Shown here: positions 11,467 through 20,459 of the stretch, in pieces
How the letters are laid out: each line of letters opens with the position of its first letter
Numbering within the stretch: the first letter of the stretch is position 1
Assembly: GCF_005938675.2 (NCBI RefSeq)
Contig: NZ_VCCH02000006.1
Span: 62,001-126,000, forward strand
From: Mycobacterium sp. KBS0706
Lineage (GTDB): Bacteria; Pseudomonadota; Alphaproteobacteria; DSM-16000; Inquilinaceae
DNA: 64,000 nucleotides
Direction of reading: 5' to 3'
Notes under the pieces: model-generated
The model's database searches: none
The model's input: the letters and a program-made list of their open reading frames with translations, nothing else
What the model was told of the DNA's origin: nothing
Position numbers and translations under genes: made by a program

Positions 11467-12404
11467 TGCTGCCCGAAACCAGCCCGCCCGGTCCCGCCTC
11501 GCCGGCGGCCATGGCGCGGCGCGCCCGCCCCGCCGCATCCCGGCGACGCCGCAGCGACGCCTATCCGCTGTGGTTCCACCTGCCCGCTGCGATCGTCTTC
11601 GGCACGCTGTTCCTGTTGCCGACCCTGGCGTCGCTGTTCTTCAGCCTGACCCGATGGACGCTGTTCAGCTATTCCTTCATCGGGCTCGACAATTTCCGCC
11701 AGTTCTTCCGCGAGCCCTTCCTGTTCCAGGGCATCACCAACACCCTGATCTACGCCGCCGTCACCTCCGGGCTGAAGGTGGTGCTGGGGCTGCTGCTCGG
11801 GCTGCTGCTGACGGCGCCGATCTTCGGCCGCGACCTGCTGCGGGCGATCGTCTTCTTCCCCGTCCTGGTCTCGACCATCGGGGTCGGCATCACCTTCTCG
11901 GTGATGATGCATCCCACCCGGGGGCTGATCAATGTCGGCCTGTCGCTGTTCGGGCTGCAGGGGCCGGCCTGGCTGACCGACCCGGACCTGGCGCTGCTGT
12001 CGGTGGCCCTGGTCGATGTGTGGAAGGGCGTCGGCCTGGCCACGGTCATCTACATCGCCGGCCTGGTCTCGATTCCGCGGGACTACCACGAGGCGGCGAA
12101 GATCGACGGCGCCGGCCCGTTCGACCGCTTCCGCCACATCACCCTGCCGCTGATCCGACCGGCGACGACTACGGTGATCATCCTGTCCTTCATCGGCGGC
12201 CTGCGGTCGTTCGACCTGATCTGGGCGATGACGCGCGGCGGGCCGGGCTTCACCTCCGACGTGATCGCCTCGGTCATCTACAAGCAGTACCAGGCCGGCT
12301 TCTACGGCCTCTCCACCGCCGGCAACGTGGTGCTGTTCCTGCTGGTGGCGATATTGGTCGTGCCGCTGTCGCTCCACCTCAACCGGCGCGAGGTCGAGGC
12401 ATGA
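11466..12404 (+). CDS. CUT1 sugar ABC transporter, permease (MalF-like)
   Basis: A 312-residue inner-membrane permease. ATG at 11466 shares its A with the TGA of the binding-protein gene. A basic N-terminus is followed by six predicted membrane helices (first around residues 35-58), SLTRWTLFSYSFIGLDNFRQFF, and the EAA loop DYHEAAKIDGAGPFDRFRHITLPLIRPA, which docks onto the ATPase. Its stop overlaps the next permease start by ATGA. No ATP-binding gene is in this operon, so a shared ATPase encoded elsewhere must energise it. Confidence 0.93.
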   Translation: MLPETSPPGPASPAAMARRARPAASRRRRSDAYPLWFHLPAAIVFGTLFLLPTLASLFFSLTRWTLFSYSFIGLDNFRQFFREPFLFQGITNTLIYAAVTSGLKVVLGLLLGLLLTAPIFGRDLLRAIVFFPVLVSTIGVGITFSVMMHPTRGLINVGLSLFGLQGPAWLTDPDLALLSVALVDVWKGVGLATVIYIAGLVSIPRDYHEAAKIDGAGPFDRFRHITLPLIRPATTTVIILSFIGGLRSFDLIWAMTRGGPGFTSDVIASVIYKQYQAGFYGLSTAGNVVLFLLVAILVVPLSLHLNRREVEA

Positions 12405-13228
12405 CCCGGGCCCGCTACTATGGCTGGGGCATCGCGGCGCTGCTGGTCTCGGCCGTCGTCTTCCTGGTGCCCTTCGCCTTCGTCGTGGTGACGGCGCTGA
12501 AGACCAAGCAGGAGGCCGCGCTGCTGCAATTCGCCTGGCCGGAGACGATCCGGCTCTGGGACAACATCCGCGAGGTGGTCTCTGCGCGGAACGGCATGCT
12601 GCTGACCGCCTTCGTCAACAGCACCATCCTGACGGTCGCGAGCGTGACGCTGCTGGTGGTCTTCGCCGCCATGGTCGGCTTCGTGCTGCAGCGGCGGCGG
12701 TGGCGCTGGAACGGGGCGATCAGGCTGCTGGTCCTGACCGGCTTGATCATGCCGCCGGCGGTGGTGCCGACGATCTGGGTGATGCAGTCGCTCGGGTTGT
12801 TCAAGACGCTGCCGGGCCTGGTGCTGATCGAGGTCGCCTACGGGCTGTCCTTCTCGATCCTGCTGTTCCGCGCCTTCATCGCGACGATCCCCCGGGACCT
12901 CGACGAGGCCGCGGTCATCGACGGCGCCGGGCCGCTGCAACTGTTCTTCCGGATCATCCTGCCGCTGCTGAAGCCGGTCGTCGTCACCACCATCGTCGTG
13001 CAGTCGGTCGCGATCTTCAACGACTTCACCAACCCGCTCTACTACCTGCCCGGGGCGCAGAACGCGACGGTGCAGCTGACGCTCTATAACTTCCAGAGCC
13101 AGTTCAACACGTCGTTCAACCTGCTGTTCATGAACATCCTGATCGTCACCATTCCGCCCCTGGTGATGTTCCTGTTCTTCAACCGGCAGATCGTCGAGGG
13201 CATGACGGCAGGCGGGGTCAAAGGCTGA
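12401..13228 (+). CDS. CUT1 sugar ABC transporter, permease (MalG-like)
   Basis: A 275-residue inner-membrane permease, partner of the MalF-like protein just upstream. It has a typical N-terminal helix (GIAALLVSAVVFLVPFAFVVVTALKT), a NSTILTVASVTLLVVFAAMVGFVL segment and an EAA loop DLDEAAVIDGAGPLQLFFRIILPLLKP at about residues 166-192. The start at 12401 is fixed by the ATGA overlap. Forty bases separate it from the LacI gene that follows in the same direction. Confidence 0.93.
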   Translation: MTRARYYGWGIAALLVSAVVFLVPFAFVVVTALKTKQEAALLQFAWPETIRLWDNIREVVSARNGMLLTAFVNSTILTVASVTLLVVFAAMVGFVLQRRRWRWNGAIRLLVLTGLIMPPAVVPTIWVMQSLGLFKTLPGLVLIEVAYGLSFSILLFRAFIATIPRDLDEAAVIDGAGPLQLFFRIILPLLKPVVVTTIVVQSVAIFNDFTNPLYYLPGAQNATVQLTLYNFQSQFNTSFNLLFMNILIVTIPPLVMFLFFNRQIVEGMTAGGVKG

Positions 13229-13267
13229 CCGGTTGTCCGGAGGCGCGCGGCGGACTAGACCGGCAGC

Positions 13268-14302
13268 GTGCTGCCGCGTGGGGGTCGTCGATTGAGCAAG
13301 CGTGCCACCATTCAGGATGTCGCCGACCGGGCCGGGGTCTCGCGCGCCGCCGTGTCGAAGGTGCTGCGCAACGCCTACGGCCTGTCCGACGAGATGCGCC
13401 GCCGGGTCGAGGCGGCGATGCGCGAGCTGTCCTACCGGCCGCAGATGGCGGCGCGGGGGCTGCGCGGGTCGACCGACACGCTCGGCGTCCTGATGTCGGA
13501 CATGCGCAACCCGTTCTTCCCGGACATCTTCGACGGCATCGTCGCCCGGCTGAAGCAGACGAAGTACCAGCCGCTGCTGGGCGTCCGCCCCTCCGCCGAC
13601 GCGACCGAGCGCAGCCTGATCGAGACCATGCTCGACCGCAATCTCGACGGGCTCATCATGATCGGGCCGCATCTCGAGCGCGACGACCTGGTCGAGATCG
13701 CGCGGGACGTGCCGGTCGTGGTGATCGGGTGGCACGACAGCGGCGGCGGCTTCGACACGGTCAACAATGACGACCGCGCCGGCGCCGCCGCCGTGGTCGA
13801 CCATCTGGTCGTGGCAGGCCATCGCCGCATCGGCTTCCTCGGCCTCGAGGAAAGCGGCGCCCGCGAAACCAACTCTGCGACCGTGCGCCGCGAGAGCTAT
13901 ATCCAGGCCATGGCGTGCCACGGCCTGGAGGCCGCCATCGTCGACAGCCGGTGGAGCCCCGATTCCATGCGTGAACGCGACCTCGCCGCCGAATGGCTGG
14001 CGCGGCCCGACCGGCCGACCGCCATCTTCGCCTGGACCGACAAGGTCGCGATCGCCGTGCTGGCGGCGGCGGACCAGCTGGGCCTGCGCGTGCCGGACGA
14101 CCTCGCCGTCGTCGGCTACGACAATTCCTGGGTCGCGGGCCTGCTGCAGATCTCGCTGACATCGGTCGACCAGGACGCGGTCACGCTGGGGCGGACAGCG
14201 ACGGATCTGCTGATCGACCGTATCAACGGCCGTAGAAACGAGCAGCATGCCGTCACGCCGCCGCAACTGGTCGTGCGCCGGTCCACCGATCCGGCCGGTT
14301 AG
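13268..14302 (+). CDS. LacI-family transcriptional regulator of the rhamnoside locus
   Basis: A 344-residue regulator from the GTG at 13268; a TTG at 13292 would give the more canonical start SKRATIQDVADRAGVS and may be the true one. Neither has a strong ribosome binding site. The HTH is VADRAGVSRAAVSKVLRN, and the hinge is LSYRPQMAARGLRGSTDTLGVL. The rest is a periplasmic-binding-protein-like effector domain, ending in VPDDLAVVGYDN and ISLTSVDQD, which are standard LacI/PurR features. It sits between the transporter and GH78 genes and almost certainly binds the two near-identical 17-bp operators at 9987 and 14355. The inducer would be a rhamnose derivative by context. Confidence 0.93.
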   Translation: MLPRGGRRLSKRATIQDVADRAGVSRAAVSKVLRNAYGLSDEMRRRVEAAMRELSYRPQMAARGLRGSTDTLGVLMSDMRNPFFPDIFDGIVARLKQTKYQPLLGVRPSADATERSLIETMLDRNLDGLIMIGPHLERDDLVEIARDVPVVVIGWHDSGGGFDTVNNDDRAGAAAVVDHLVVAGHRRIGFLGLEESGARETNSATVRRESYIQAMACHGLEAAIVDSRWSPDSMRERDLAAEWLARPDRPTAIFAWTDKVAIAVLAAADQLGLRVPDDLAVVGYDNSWVAGLLQISLTSVDQDAVTLGRTATDLLIDRINGRRNEQHAVTPPQLVVRRSTDPAG

Positions 14303-14354
14303 CGGGCGCGAAGTCCTGATTCCGGTTGCGCCAGCCGGGTGAATGGTGAAGCAT

Positions 14355-14371
14355 GTGTAGATCGGTCTACA
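14355..14371. promoter_or_regulatory. LacI-type operator upstream of the GH78 gene
   Basis: GTGTAGATCGGTCTACA contains the exact arms TGTAGA and TCTACA around TCGG. It matches the complement of 9987-10003 in 16 of 17 bases. It lies 53 bases after the LacI stop and 34 bases before the rhamnosidase ATG, a good place for repression. This argues that the GH78 gene has its own promoter rather than being read only from the transporter. Confidence 0.72.
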
Positions 14372-14404
14372 ACAATGCGTGACCGGCTCGGGGAGGAAGG
14401 CGAG

Positions 14405-16726
14405 ATGACAGAGGCAGCAGCCCTTCGGCGTCGGCGCTGGGATGCCGAGATGATCGCGCCGCGGGCGGACCAGGGAGAGGGCGGGCCGGCGAGCTTCGTG
14501 GCCCGCGGCTTCGACCTCGCCGCGGTCCCGGCCGGGGCCACTCTGTTCATCTCGGCGTTCGGCCTCTATCGCTGCTTCGTCAACGGCACGCGGGTGGGGC
14601 GCGACCTGCTGACGCCGGGCTGGACCTGCTATGACGACCGCATCGCCTACCAGGCCTACGATGTGGCGCCGCTGCTGCGGCCCGGCGCGAACCGGATCGA
14701 GATCTGGCTGGCTGATGGCTGGTATCGCTCGCCGATCATGTGGGGCGAGAAGGCGATCCGGAACTGCTGGGGCGACCGGATCGCGGCGATCGCCGAGCTG
14801 GCCGGGCCGGACGGAACCCTTCTGCGCACCGATGCAGCCTGGGTCAGCGGTGAGCTGCCGATCCGGAAATCCGGTATCTATTTCGGCGAGATCTACGACG
14901 CCCGCCGCGAAGCCCTGGCCGACAGCCACGGCGTCGAGGTGCTGGCCTTCGACAAGGCGCTTCTCGTCGCCCATGAGACGGCGCCGGTGCGCGAGCTGCC
15001 GCCGCTGGCGCCGGCGGCGTCCTGGACCGATGCCGAGGGCCGCACGATCTACGATTTCGGGCAGAACGTCGCCGGCTATGTGCGCACCACCATCCGCGGC
15101 CGTGCCGGGGCGGAGCTGCGGGTGGAGCATTCCGAGGTGCTCGGCCCGGACCGGTACTTCGACAACCGCAACTATCGCCGGGCGGAGGCCGAGACCCGCT
15201 ACATGCTCAAGGGCGGCGACGCCGAGACCTACGCGCCGCACTTCACCTTCCACGGCTTCCGCTATGCGCGGGTGACGATCACGGGCGAGGCGGTGGTCGA
15301 GGCGATCCGGTCGATCCCGATCTCCTCGGTGCCCGACCCCGCGGGCGGCTTCACCTCGGGCCATCCGCTGGTCGATCGGCTGGTGCAGAACACGATCTGG
15401 TCGCAGCGGGCGAACTTCATCGAGGTCCCGACCGATTGCCCCCAGCGCGACGAGCGGCTGGGCTGGACCGGCGACGCCCAGGTCTTCGCCGGCACGGCCT
15501 GCTGGCTCGCCGACAGCCATGCCTTCCTGCGCAAATACCTGCGCGACGTGATGGCGGACCAGCGCGCGGACGGCGCGGTGCCGCATGTCTCGCCCGACCC
15601 GACGCGGCTGCATCCGGATCACTTCCCTGGTTTCTTCGGGTCGACCGGCTGGGGCGACGCGATCGTCGTCATTCCCTGGGTGCTCTACATCCACTGCGGC
15701 GACCGCGACGTGCTGGCCGAATGCCTGCCGGCGATGGTGAAGTGGGTCGATTTCGTGTGGTCGATCTCCGACGGCCCGGTGGTGCGCCCGCCGCCGCATT
15801 GGGGCGCCCGCGGCTTCACCTTCGGCGACTGGCTGCAGCCGGTCGGCGACAACCGCAAGCCGCGGCCGACCATCGCCGACGACTGCGCGGCGACGATCTA
15901 CCATTTCATCTCGACCGACCTGCTGGCCCGCATCGCCGGCGTGCTCGGCGATCGCGATCTCGCGGCGCGGATGCGGCAGCGGGCGGAAGCGATCCGGGCC
16001 GCCTTCGCGCATGAGTTCGTCGCGCCGTCCGGCCGGCTGGCGCATAACGACCAGACCTCCTACGCGCTCGCCTTCCTGTACGACCTGCTGCCGGAGGGGC
16101 AGCGCGCGGCGGCGAAGGGCTATTTCCGGCAGGTCGTCATCGACGCCGACCACAAGATCGGCACCGGCTTCATCGGCACGCCGGCGCTGCTGCCGGCCCT
16201 GACCAGGCTCGGCCTCGACGACCTTGCGGCGAAGGTGTTCCTGCAGCAGGAGGTGCCGGGCTGGCTGTACCAGGTGGCGCAGGGGGCGACGACGATCTGG
16301 GAGCGCTGGGACGCCATGGCGCCCGACGGCTCGATCTACGAGCCCAGCATGAACAGCTACAACCACTACGCCTATGGCGCCGTGTGCCAATGGCTGTTCG
16401 AGAGCGTCGCCGGCCTGGCGCCCGACCCGGAGGCGCCGGGCTTCGCCCGCGTGATCGTCGATCCGGCACCGATCCCGGCCCTGTCGCCGGTCTCGGCCTT
16501 CCACGACGTGCCGCAGGGCCGGATCGAGGCCCGCTGGTCCTGCGAGGGCCGGCGGGTGGTCTACACGGTCACGCTGCCCGAGGGTTGCGAGGGCCACTTC
16601 CGTCCCGGCCCGCGCCATGGCGATCCGCGGCTCGGCGATACGCCGGTCCGGGGCGAGGCGGTCCTGCCGCCCGGCACTCACACACTGACCTTCGTGCTGC
16701 CGGACCGCAGCGCGCTGTCCGACTGA
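14405..16726 (+). CDS. Alpha-L-rhamnosidase, glycoside hydrolase family 78
   Basis: A 773-residue enzyme that would release terminal L-rhamnose from plant glycosides or polysaccharides. ATG 14405 follows GGAGGAAGG; an upstream in-frame GTG at 14339 is rejected because the operator lies inside that extension. Beta-rich N-terminal domains (RCFVNGTRVGRDLLTPGWTCYDDRIAYQAYDV) precede an (alpha/alpha)6 barrel. DCPQRDERLGWTGDAQ carries the acidic catalytic region, and TTIWERWDAM the second conserved Glu of GH78. NSYNHYAYGAVCQWLF and a C-terminal beta domain follow. There is no signal peptide, so it probably works on rhamnosides imported by the neighbouring CUT1 transporter. Confidence 0.93.
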   Translation: MTEAAALRRRRWDAEMIAPRADQGEGGPASFVARGFDLAAVPAGATLFISAFGLYRCFVNGTRVGRDLLTPGWTCYDDRIAYQAYDVAPLLRPGANRIEIWLADGWYRSPIMWGEKAIRNCWGDRIAAIAELAGPDGTLLRTDAAWVSGELPIRKSGIYFGEIYDARREALADSHGVEVLAFDKALLVAHETAPVRELPPLAPAASWTDAEGRTIYDFGQNVAGYVRTTIRGRAGAELRVEHSEVLGPDRYFDNRNYRRAEAETRYMLKGGDAETYAPHFTFHGFRYARVTITGEAVVEAIRSIPISSVPDPAGGFTSGHPLVDRLVQNTIWSQRANFIEVPTDCPQRDERLGWTGDAQVFAGTACWLADSHAFLRKYLRDVMADQRADGAVPHVSPDPTRLHPDHFPGFFGSTGWGDAIVVIPWVLYIHCGDRDVLAECLPAMVKWVDFVWSISDGPVVRPPPHWGARGFTFGDWLQPVGDNRKPRPTIADDCAATIYHFISTDLLARIAGVLGDRDLAARMRQRAEAIRAAFAHEFVAPSGRLAHNDQTSYALAFLYDLLPEGQRAAAKGYFRQVVIDADHKIGTGFIGTPALLPALTRLGLDDLAAKVFLQQEVPGWLYQVAQGATTIWERWDAMAPDGSIYEPSMNSYNHYAYGAVCQWLFESVAGLAPDPEAPGFARVIVDPAPIPALSPVSAFHDVPQGRIEARWSCEGRRVVYTVTLPEGCEGHFRPGPRHGDPRLGDTPVRGEAVLPPGTHTLTFVLPDRSALSD

Positions 16727-17503
<777 letters not shown>

Positions 17504-17508
17504 GGCGG

Positions 17509-18588
17509 TCAACTCCCTGCCTGGTGCCGGCGGTCGAGCCAGGAGTGCAGCGCCATCATCCCCAGGATGATCGCGCCGATGAAGATGTTGTAGGCGAGGC
17601 CGGGCACGCCGATCAGCACGATGCCGTTGCGCATCACCCGCAGGATGAAGATGCCCAGCACGGTGCCGAGGATGGTGCCGCGCCCGCCGCTCAGCGCCGT
17701 GCCGCCGATCACCACCATGGCGATGACCTCGAGCTCGTAGCCGGTGCCGCTGTTCGGGTTGGCGGACGAGGTGCGGATCGAGCTGATCACCCCGGCGAGA
17801 GCGGCCATCATCGACGACAGCACGAACAGCGCGATCTTGGTGCGGCCGACGCGCACACCGCGGGCCCGCGCCGCGCCGGGATTGCCGCCCGAGGCCTGGA
17901 TCCAGTTGCCGGCCTTGGTCTGGTTCAGGACATAGCCCATCGCCAGCGCGGCGGCGATGAACCAGAACAGCGACATGTAGATGCGGAAGCTGCCGATGAA
18001 GAAGTCGCCGGCCAGGAGCCAGGCCAGCCAGTTGCCGCCGGTGTTCCAGGTCCGCTGCGGGAAGCCGTCGGTGATGAACAGCGCGGTGCCGCGCACCACC
18101 AGCAGCATGCCGAGCGTGACCAGGAAGGACGGGATCCGCAGCCGGGTCACGAACCAGCCATTCACCAGCCCGACCAGGGCGGCGACGGCGATCGCGGCGA
18201 CAAAGCCGGCCTCCAGCGGCGCCGTGCCGCTGTTGAACAGCGTCCACATCAAGACCGGAGCGAAGCCGAAGACCGATCCGACCGAGAGGTCGAACTCGCC
18301 GGAGGTCATCAGCAGCGTCATCGCCAGCGCGATCAGGCCGAGCTCGACGGTGAAGGCCAGGGTGTTGCTGATGTTTTGTGGCGACAGGAATTCGGGGTTG
18401 ATCGCCCAGAAGGCGGCGAGTTCGACCACGAGCAGGACGAGAGGTCCGAATTCGGGCTTGGCCACCAGGCGATGGATCATCGACCGGTGGTGGAGGGACG
18501 GACGGCCCGGGAGTGCCACATCCGCGGCGGCACGGGCCGCCGCGGATGCCTCCGGCGCAGTGTCACTTGCCGGAGAGGATCTTGTCAT
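17509..18588 (-). CDS. CUT2 sugar ABC transporter, permease (RbsC/FrcC-like)
   Basis: An inner-membrane permease of about 359 residues if the ATG at 18588 is used; MIHRLVAKPEFG at 18480 is a shorter alternative (323 residues). The longer start overlaps the binding-protein gene by 26 bases and is only weakly supported. Family features are PEFLSPQNISNTLAFTVELGLIALAMTLLMTSGEFDLSVGS, which holds the GEFDLSVGS motif of BPD_transp_2 permeases, and VIGGTALSGGRGTILGTVLG near the C-terminus. About eight to ten membrane helices are visible. It works with the binding protein encoded upstream and the FrcA-like ATPase. Confidence 0.9.
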   Translation of the reverse strand: MTRSSPASDTAPEASAAARAAADVALPGRPSLHHRSMIHRLVAKPEFGPLVLLVVELAAFWAINPEFLSPQNISNTLAFTVELGLIALAMTLLMTSGEFDLSVGSVFGFAPVLMWTLFNSGTAPLEAGFVAAIAVAALVGLVNGWFVTRLRIPSFLVTLGMLLVVRGTALFITDGFPQRTWNTGGNWLAWLLAGDFFIGSFRIYMSLFWFIAAALAMGYVLNQTKAGNWIQASGGNPGAARARGVRVGRTKIALFVLSSMMAALAGVISSIRTSSANPNSGTGYELEVIAMVVIGGTALSGGRGTILGTVLGIFILRVMRNGIVLIGVPGLAYNIFIGAIILGMMALHSWLDRRHQAGS

Positions 18589-19495
18589 AGATCTGGGCCT
18601 TGTCCTTCTCGTACAGCGCGCCGGTGATGACGTTGAAGCCCGGCGGGACGCCGCCGGACGCCATCGCTGCCAGCGACAGGGCGACATAGCTGGTCGCCTC
18701 CGGGTCCTGCCACTGCGCCGCGTTGACGTAGCCGGTCAGCACCTCCTGGGTGGTGTCCAGCGAATTGCCCCAGCCGACCACCGGGATCTCGCCCGGCTTG
18801 ACGCCGACCTGGTCGAAGACGCGCTTGATGCTGCCGGTCACCAGGTCGCCCAGGCCGATGATCGCCTTGATCTTCGTCCGGTTGGCGGTCAGGTAGTCGA
18901 CCATGCGGCTGATCACCTCGGCCTGGTCCAGCGTGTTGTCGGTGACCTCCCAGGTGACGCCGAGCGGCTTGAGCACGCTGGAGATGCCTTCCTCCTCCTG
19001 CACGCCATAGGTTGCGCCGGGCACCTCGACCGGCAGCCAGACGAAGTCGCCGGACTTCACCAGGCCCTTGTCGACCAGGTATTGCGCCCAGTGCCGGCCG
19101 AAGGTGGTGTTGTCGCCGCCGACATAGGCGTCGAAGCCGGCCGTGGGATCGGGCGTGTTGAAGTTGATGATCGGGATGCCGGCGGCCTTCGCCTCCTTCA
19201 CCACCGCGACCAGGCTGCCCGGGTCGGGGCTGGTGGTGACGATGCCGTCGGCCTTGGCCGCGATCGCGGCGCGCACCGCTTCCTGGTGGGACGGCACGTC
19301 GCCGTTGTGGAACGAGGTGTTGACCGTCTGGCCGGTGTCGGCGGCCCATTGCTTGGCCCCGGCCAGGAAATAGGTCCAGACCGGGTCGGCCGGCGATCCG
19401 TGCGAGATCCAGTAGAAGGTCTTGGCCTGGGCCGCAGCCGGCGCCGCCAGCGCCAGCAGGACACTGCAAAGCAGCAGCGACAATCGCCTGAACAT
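18563..19495 (-). CDS. CUT2 sugar ABC transporter, substrate-binding protein (RbsB-like)
   Basis: A 310-residue periplasmic binding protein with a signal peptide (MFRRLSLLLCSVLLALAAPAAAQA, cleavage about residue 24). The mature part follows the Peripla_BP_4 pattern: KTFYWISHGSPADPVWTYF, KADGIVTTSPDPGSLVAVVKEAKAAGIPIINFNTPDP and a late VVGWGNSLDTTQEV. A GGGGAGG ribosome binding site precedes the ATG. The ligand is probably a monosaccharide or cyclitol; the isomerase and dehydrogenase genes upstream on the same strand fit inositol- or hexose-like substrates. The evidence for a specific sugar is weak. Confidence 0.92.
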   Translation of the reverse strand: MFRRLSLLLCSVLLALAAPAAAQAKTFYWISHGSPADPVWTYFLAGAKQWAADTGQTVNTSFHNGDVPSHQEAVRAAIAAKADGIVTTSPDPGSLVAVVKEAKAAGIPIINFNTPDPTAGFDAYVGGDNTTFGRHWAQYLVDKGLVKSGDFVWLPVEVPGATYGVQEEEGISSVLKPLGVTWEVTDNTLDQAEVISRMVDYLTANRTKIKAIIGLGDLVTGSIKRVFDQVGVKPGEIPVVGWGNSLDTTQEVLTGYVNAAQWQDPEATSYVALSLAAMASGGVPPGFNVITGALYEKDKAQIYDKILSGK

Positions 19496-19567
19496 GCGTT
19501 TCCTCCCCTGTGATCGCCGCCTTCACTGTCGATGGGCGGCATGGATCGAGACTGACACAGTGCGGGC

Positions 19568-19591
19568 GGCCGGGCGAGATCCGCCCCGGCC
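19568..19591 (-). terminator. GC hairpin just after the dioxygenase stop codon
   Basis: GGCCGGG (19568-19574) pairs with CCCGGCC (19585-19591) around a ten-base loop, directly after the stop of the minus-strand dioxygenase gene. There is no clear T run, so termination is weakly supported; it could also act as an mRNA-processing hairpin before the transporter genes. Confidence 0.3.
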
Positions 19592-20443
19592 TCAGCGCAT
19601 CGCGGTGCTGTCGGACTGGGTCTTCGCTTCGACCGTCTCGTCCCGCTCCGGATCGAAGAAGGCGCGGTGGCCGGCGTCGAGCGTCAGGCCCAGCCCTTTG
19701 ATCCGCTCGTCCGGCACCTTCTCCAGCCGGGTATAGCCGGGGTGGTGGTGCGCCTTGTACGGGTCGTTCCAGGCGGCGTTGTAGCAGCACAGCATGACGT
19801 TGCGCGAATGCTCGGACTTGTTCTGCTCCGACGCATGCAGCGTGTTGGCGTGGAAGAAGCAGACGTCGCCCGGCGCCATCTCCATGTAGTCGCGCGGCAT
19901 CCGCTCCAGCGCCTGGTTCACCCGCTCCATGTCGGCGCCGGTCTGGCCGCCGACCCGGCCGTGGTCGATCCGGCCCAGCTTGTGGCTGCCGCGGATCATC
20001 TGCAGGCAGCCATTCTCCTGCGTCGCCCGATCGACCGCGATGGCGACCGACAGCATGTCGGGGTACAGGCAGCCATTGTTGTACCAGTAGCCGTAATCCT
20101 GGTGCCAATCCCAGGCGCCGCCGGCGCGGGGCCGCTTCATCGTCAGCTTGGAGTGGTAGTGGTAGACCTCGCCGCCCAGCAGCTTTTCGGCGCCGCCGAC
20201 CATGCGCTCGCAGCGGGCGAAGGCGCCGAACAAATCGTCGCCCGGGTGGTTCCACAGCGCCAGCTCGGTCGACCCGCCCAGGCTGTCCTTCAGCGCCACG
20301 ACATGGCTGCGGATGCCCTCGTCCTGCGCGATCGCCTGCTGCAGCAGGCCGATCTCCTCGGCGTCGAAGAAGCTGCGCTTGACCACATAGCCGTTGCGCC
20401 AGAAGGCGGCGTGGTCGGCCTCGGTCAGATGCGGAAAGGGCAT
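19592..20443 (-). CDS. Phytanoyl-CoA dioxygenase (PhyH) family protein
   Basis: A 283-residue Fe(II)/2-oxoglutarate oxygenase-fold protein. The metal triad is H114-x-D116 in WDWHQDYGYW and H203 in FFHANTLHASEQN; R214 in the following SRNVML segment fits the 2-oxoglutarate carboxylate contact. The family hydroxylates diverse small molecules. In bacterial sugar operons such proteins are common but rarely assigned. A CAGGAGGAC ribosome binding site precedes the ATG. It lies between the LacI regulator and the CUT2 binding protein on the same strand, so it probably acts on the imported compound or a derivative. The substrate is unknown. Confidence 0.9.
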   Translation of the reverse strand: MPFPHLTEADHAAFWRNGYVVKRSFFDAEEIGLLQQAIAQDEGIRSHVVALKDSLGGSTELALWNHPGDDLFGAFARCERMVGGAEKLLGGEVYHYHSKLTMKRPRAGGAWDWHQDYGYWYNNGCLYPDMLSVAIAVDRATQENGCLQMIRGSHKLGRIDHGRVGGQTGADMERVNQALERMPRDYMEMAPGDVCFFHANTLHASEQNKSEHSRNVMLCCYNAAWNDPYKAHHHPGYTRLEKVPDERIKGLGLTLDAGHRAFFDPERDETVEAKTQSDSTAMR

Positions 20444-20459
20444 GGTGTCCTCCTGGTCT

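Noticed and set aside
12302-16681. A very long open frame on the minus strand (over 1450 codons) opposite the permease, LacI and GH78 genes
   Set aside because: High-GC antisense frames are often open. Its composition (Arg, His, Asp, Pro, Gly-rich without a fold) is not protein-like, and the plus-strand genes have clear family motifs.
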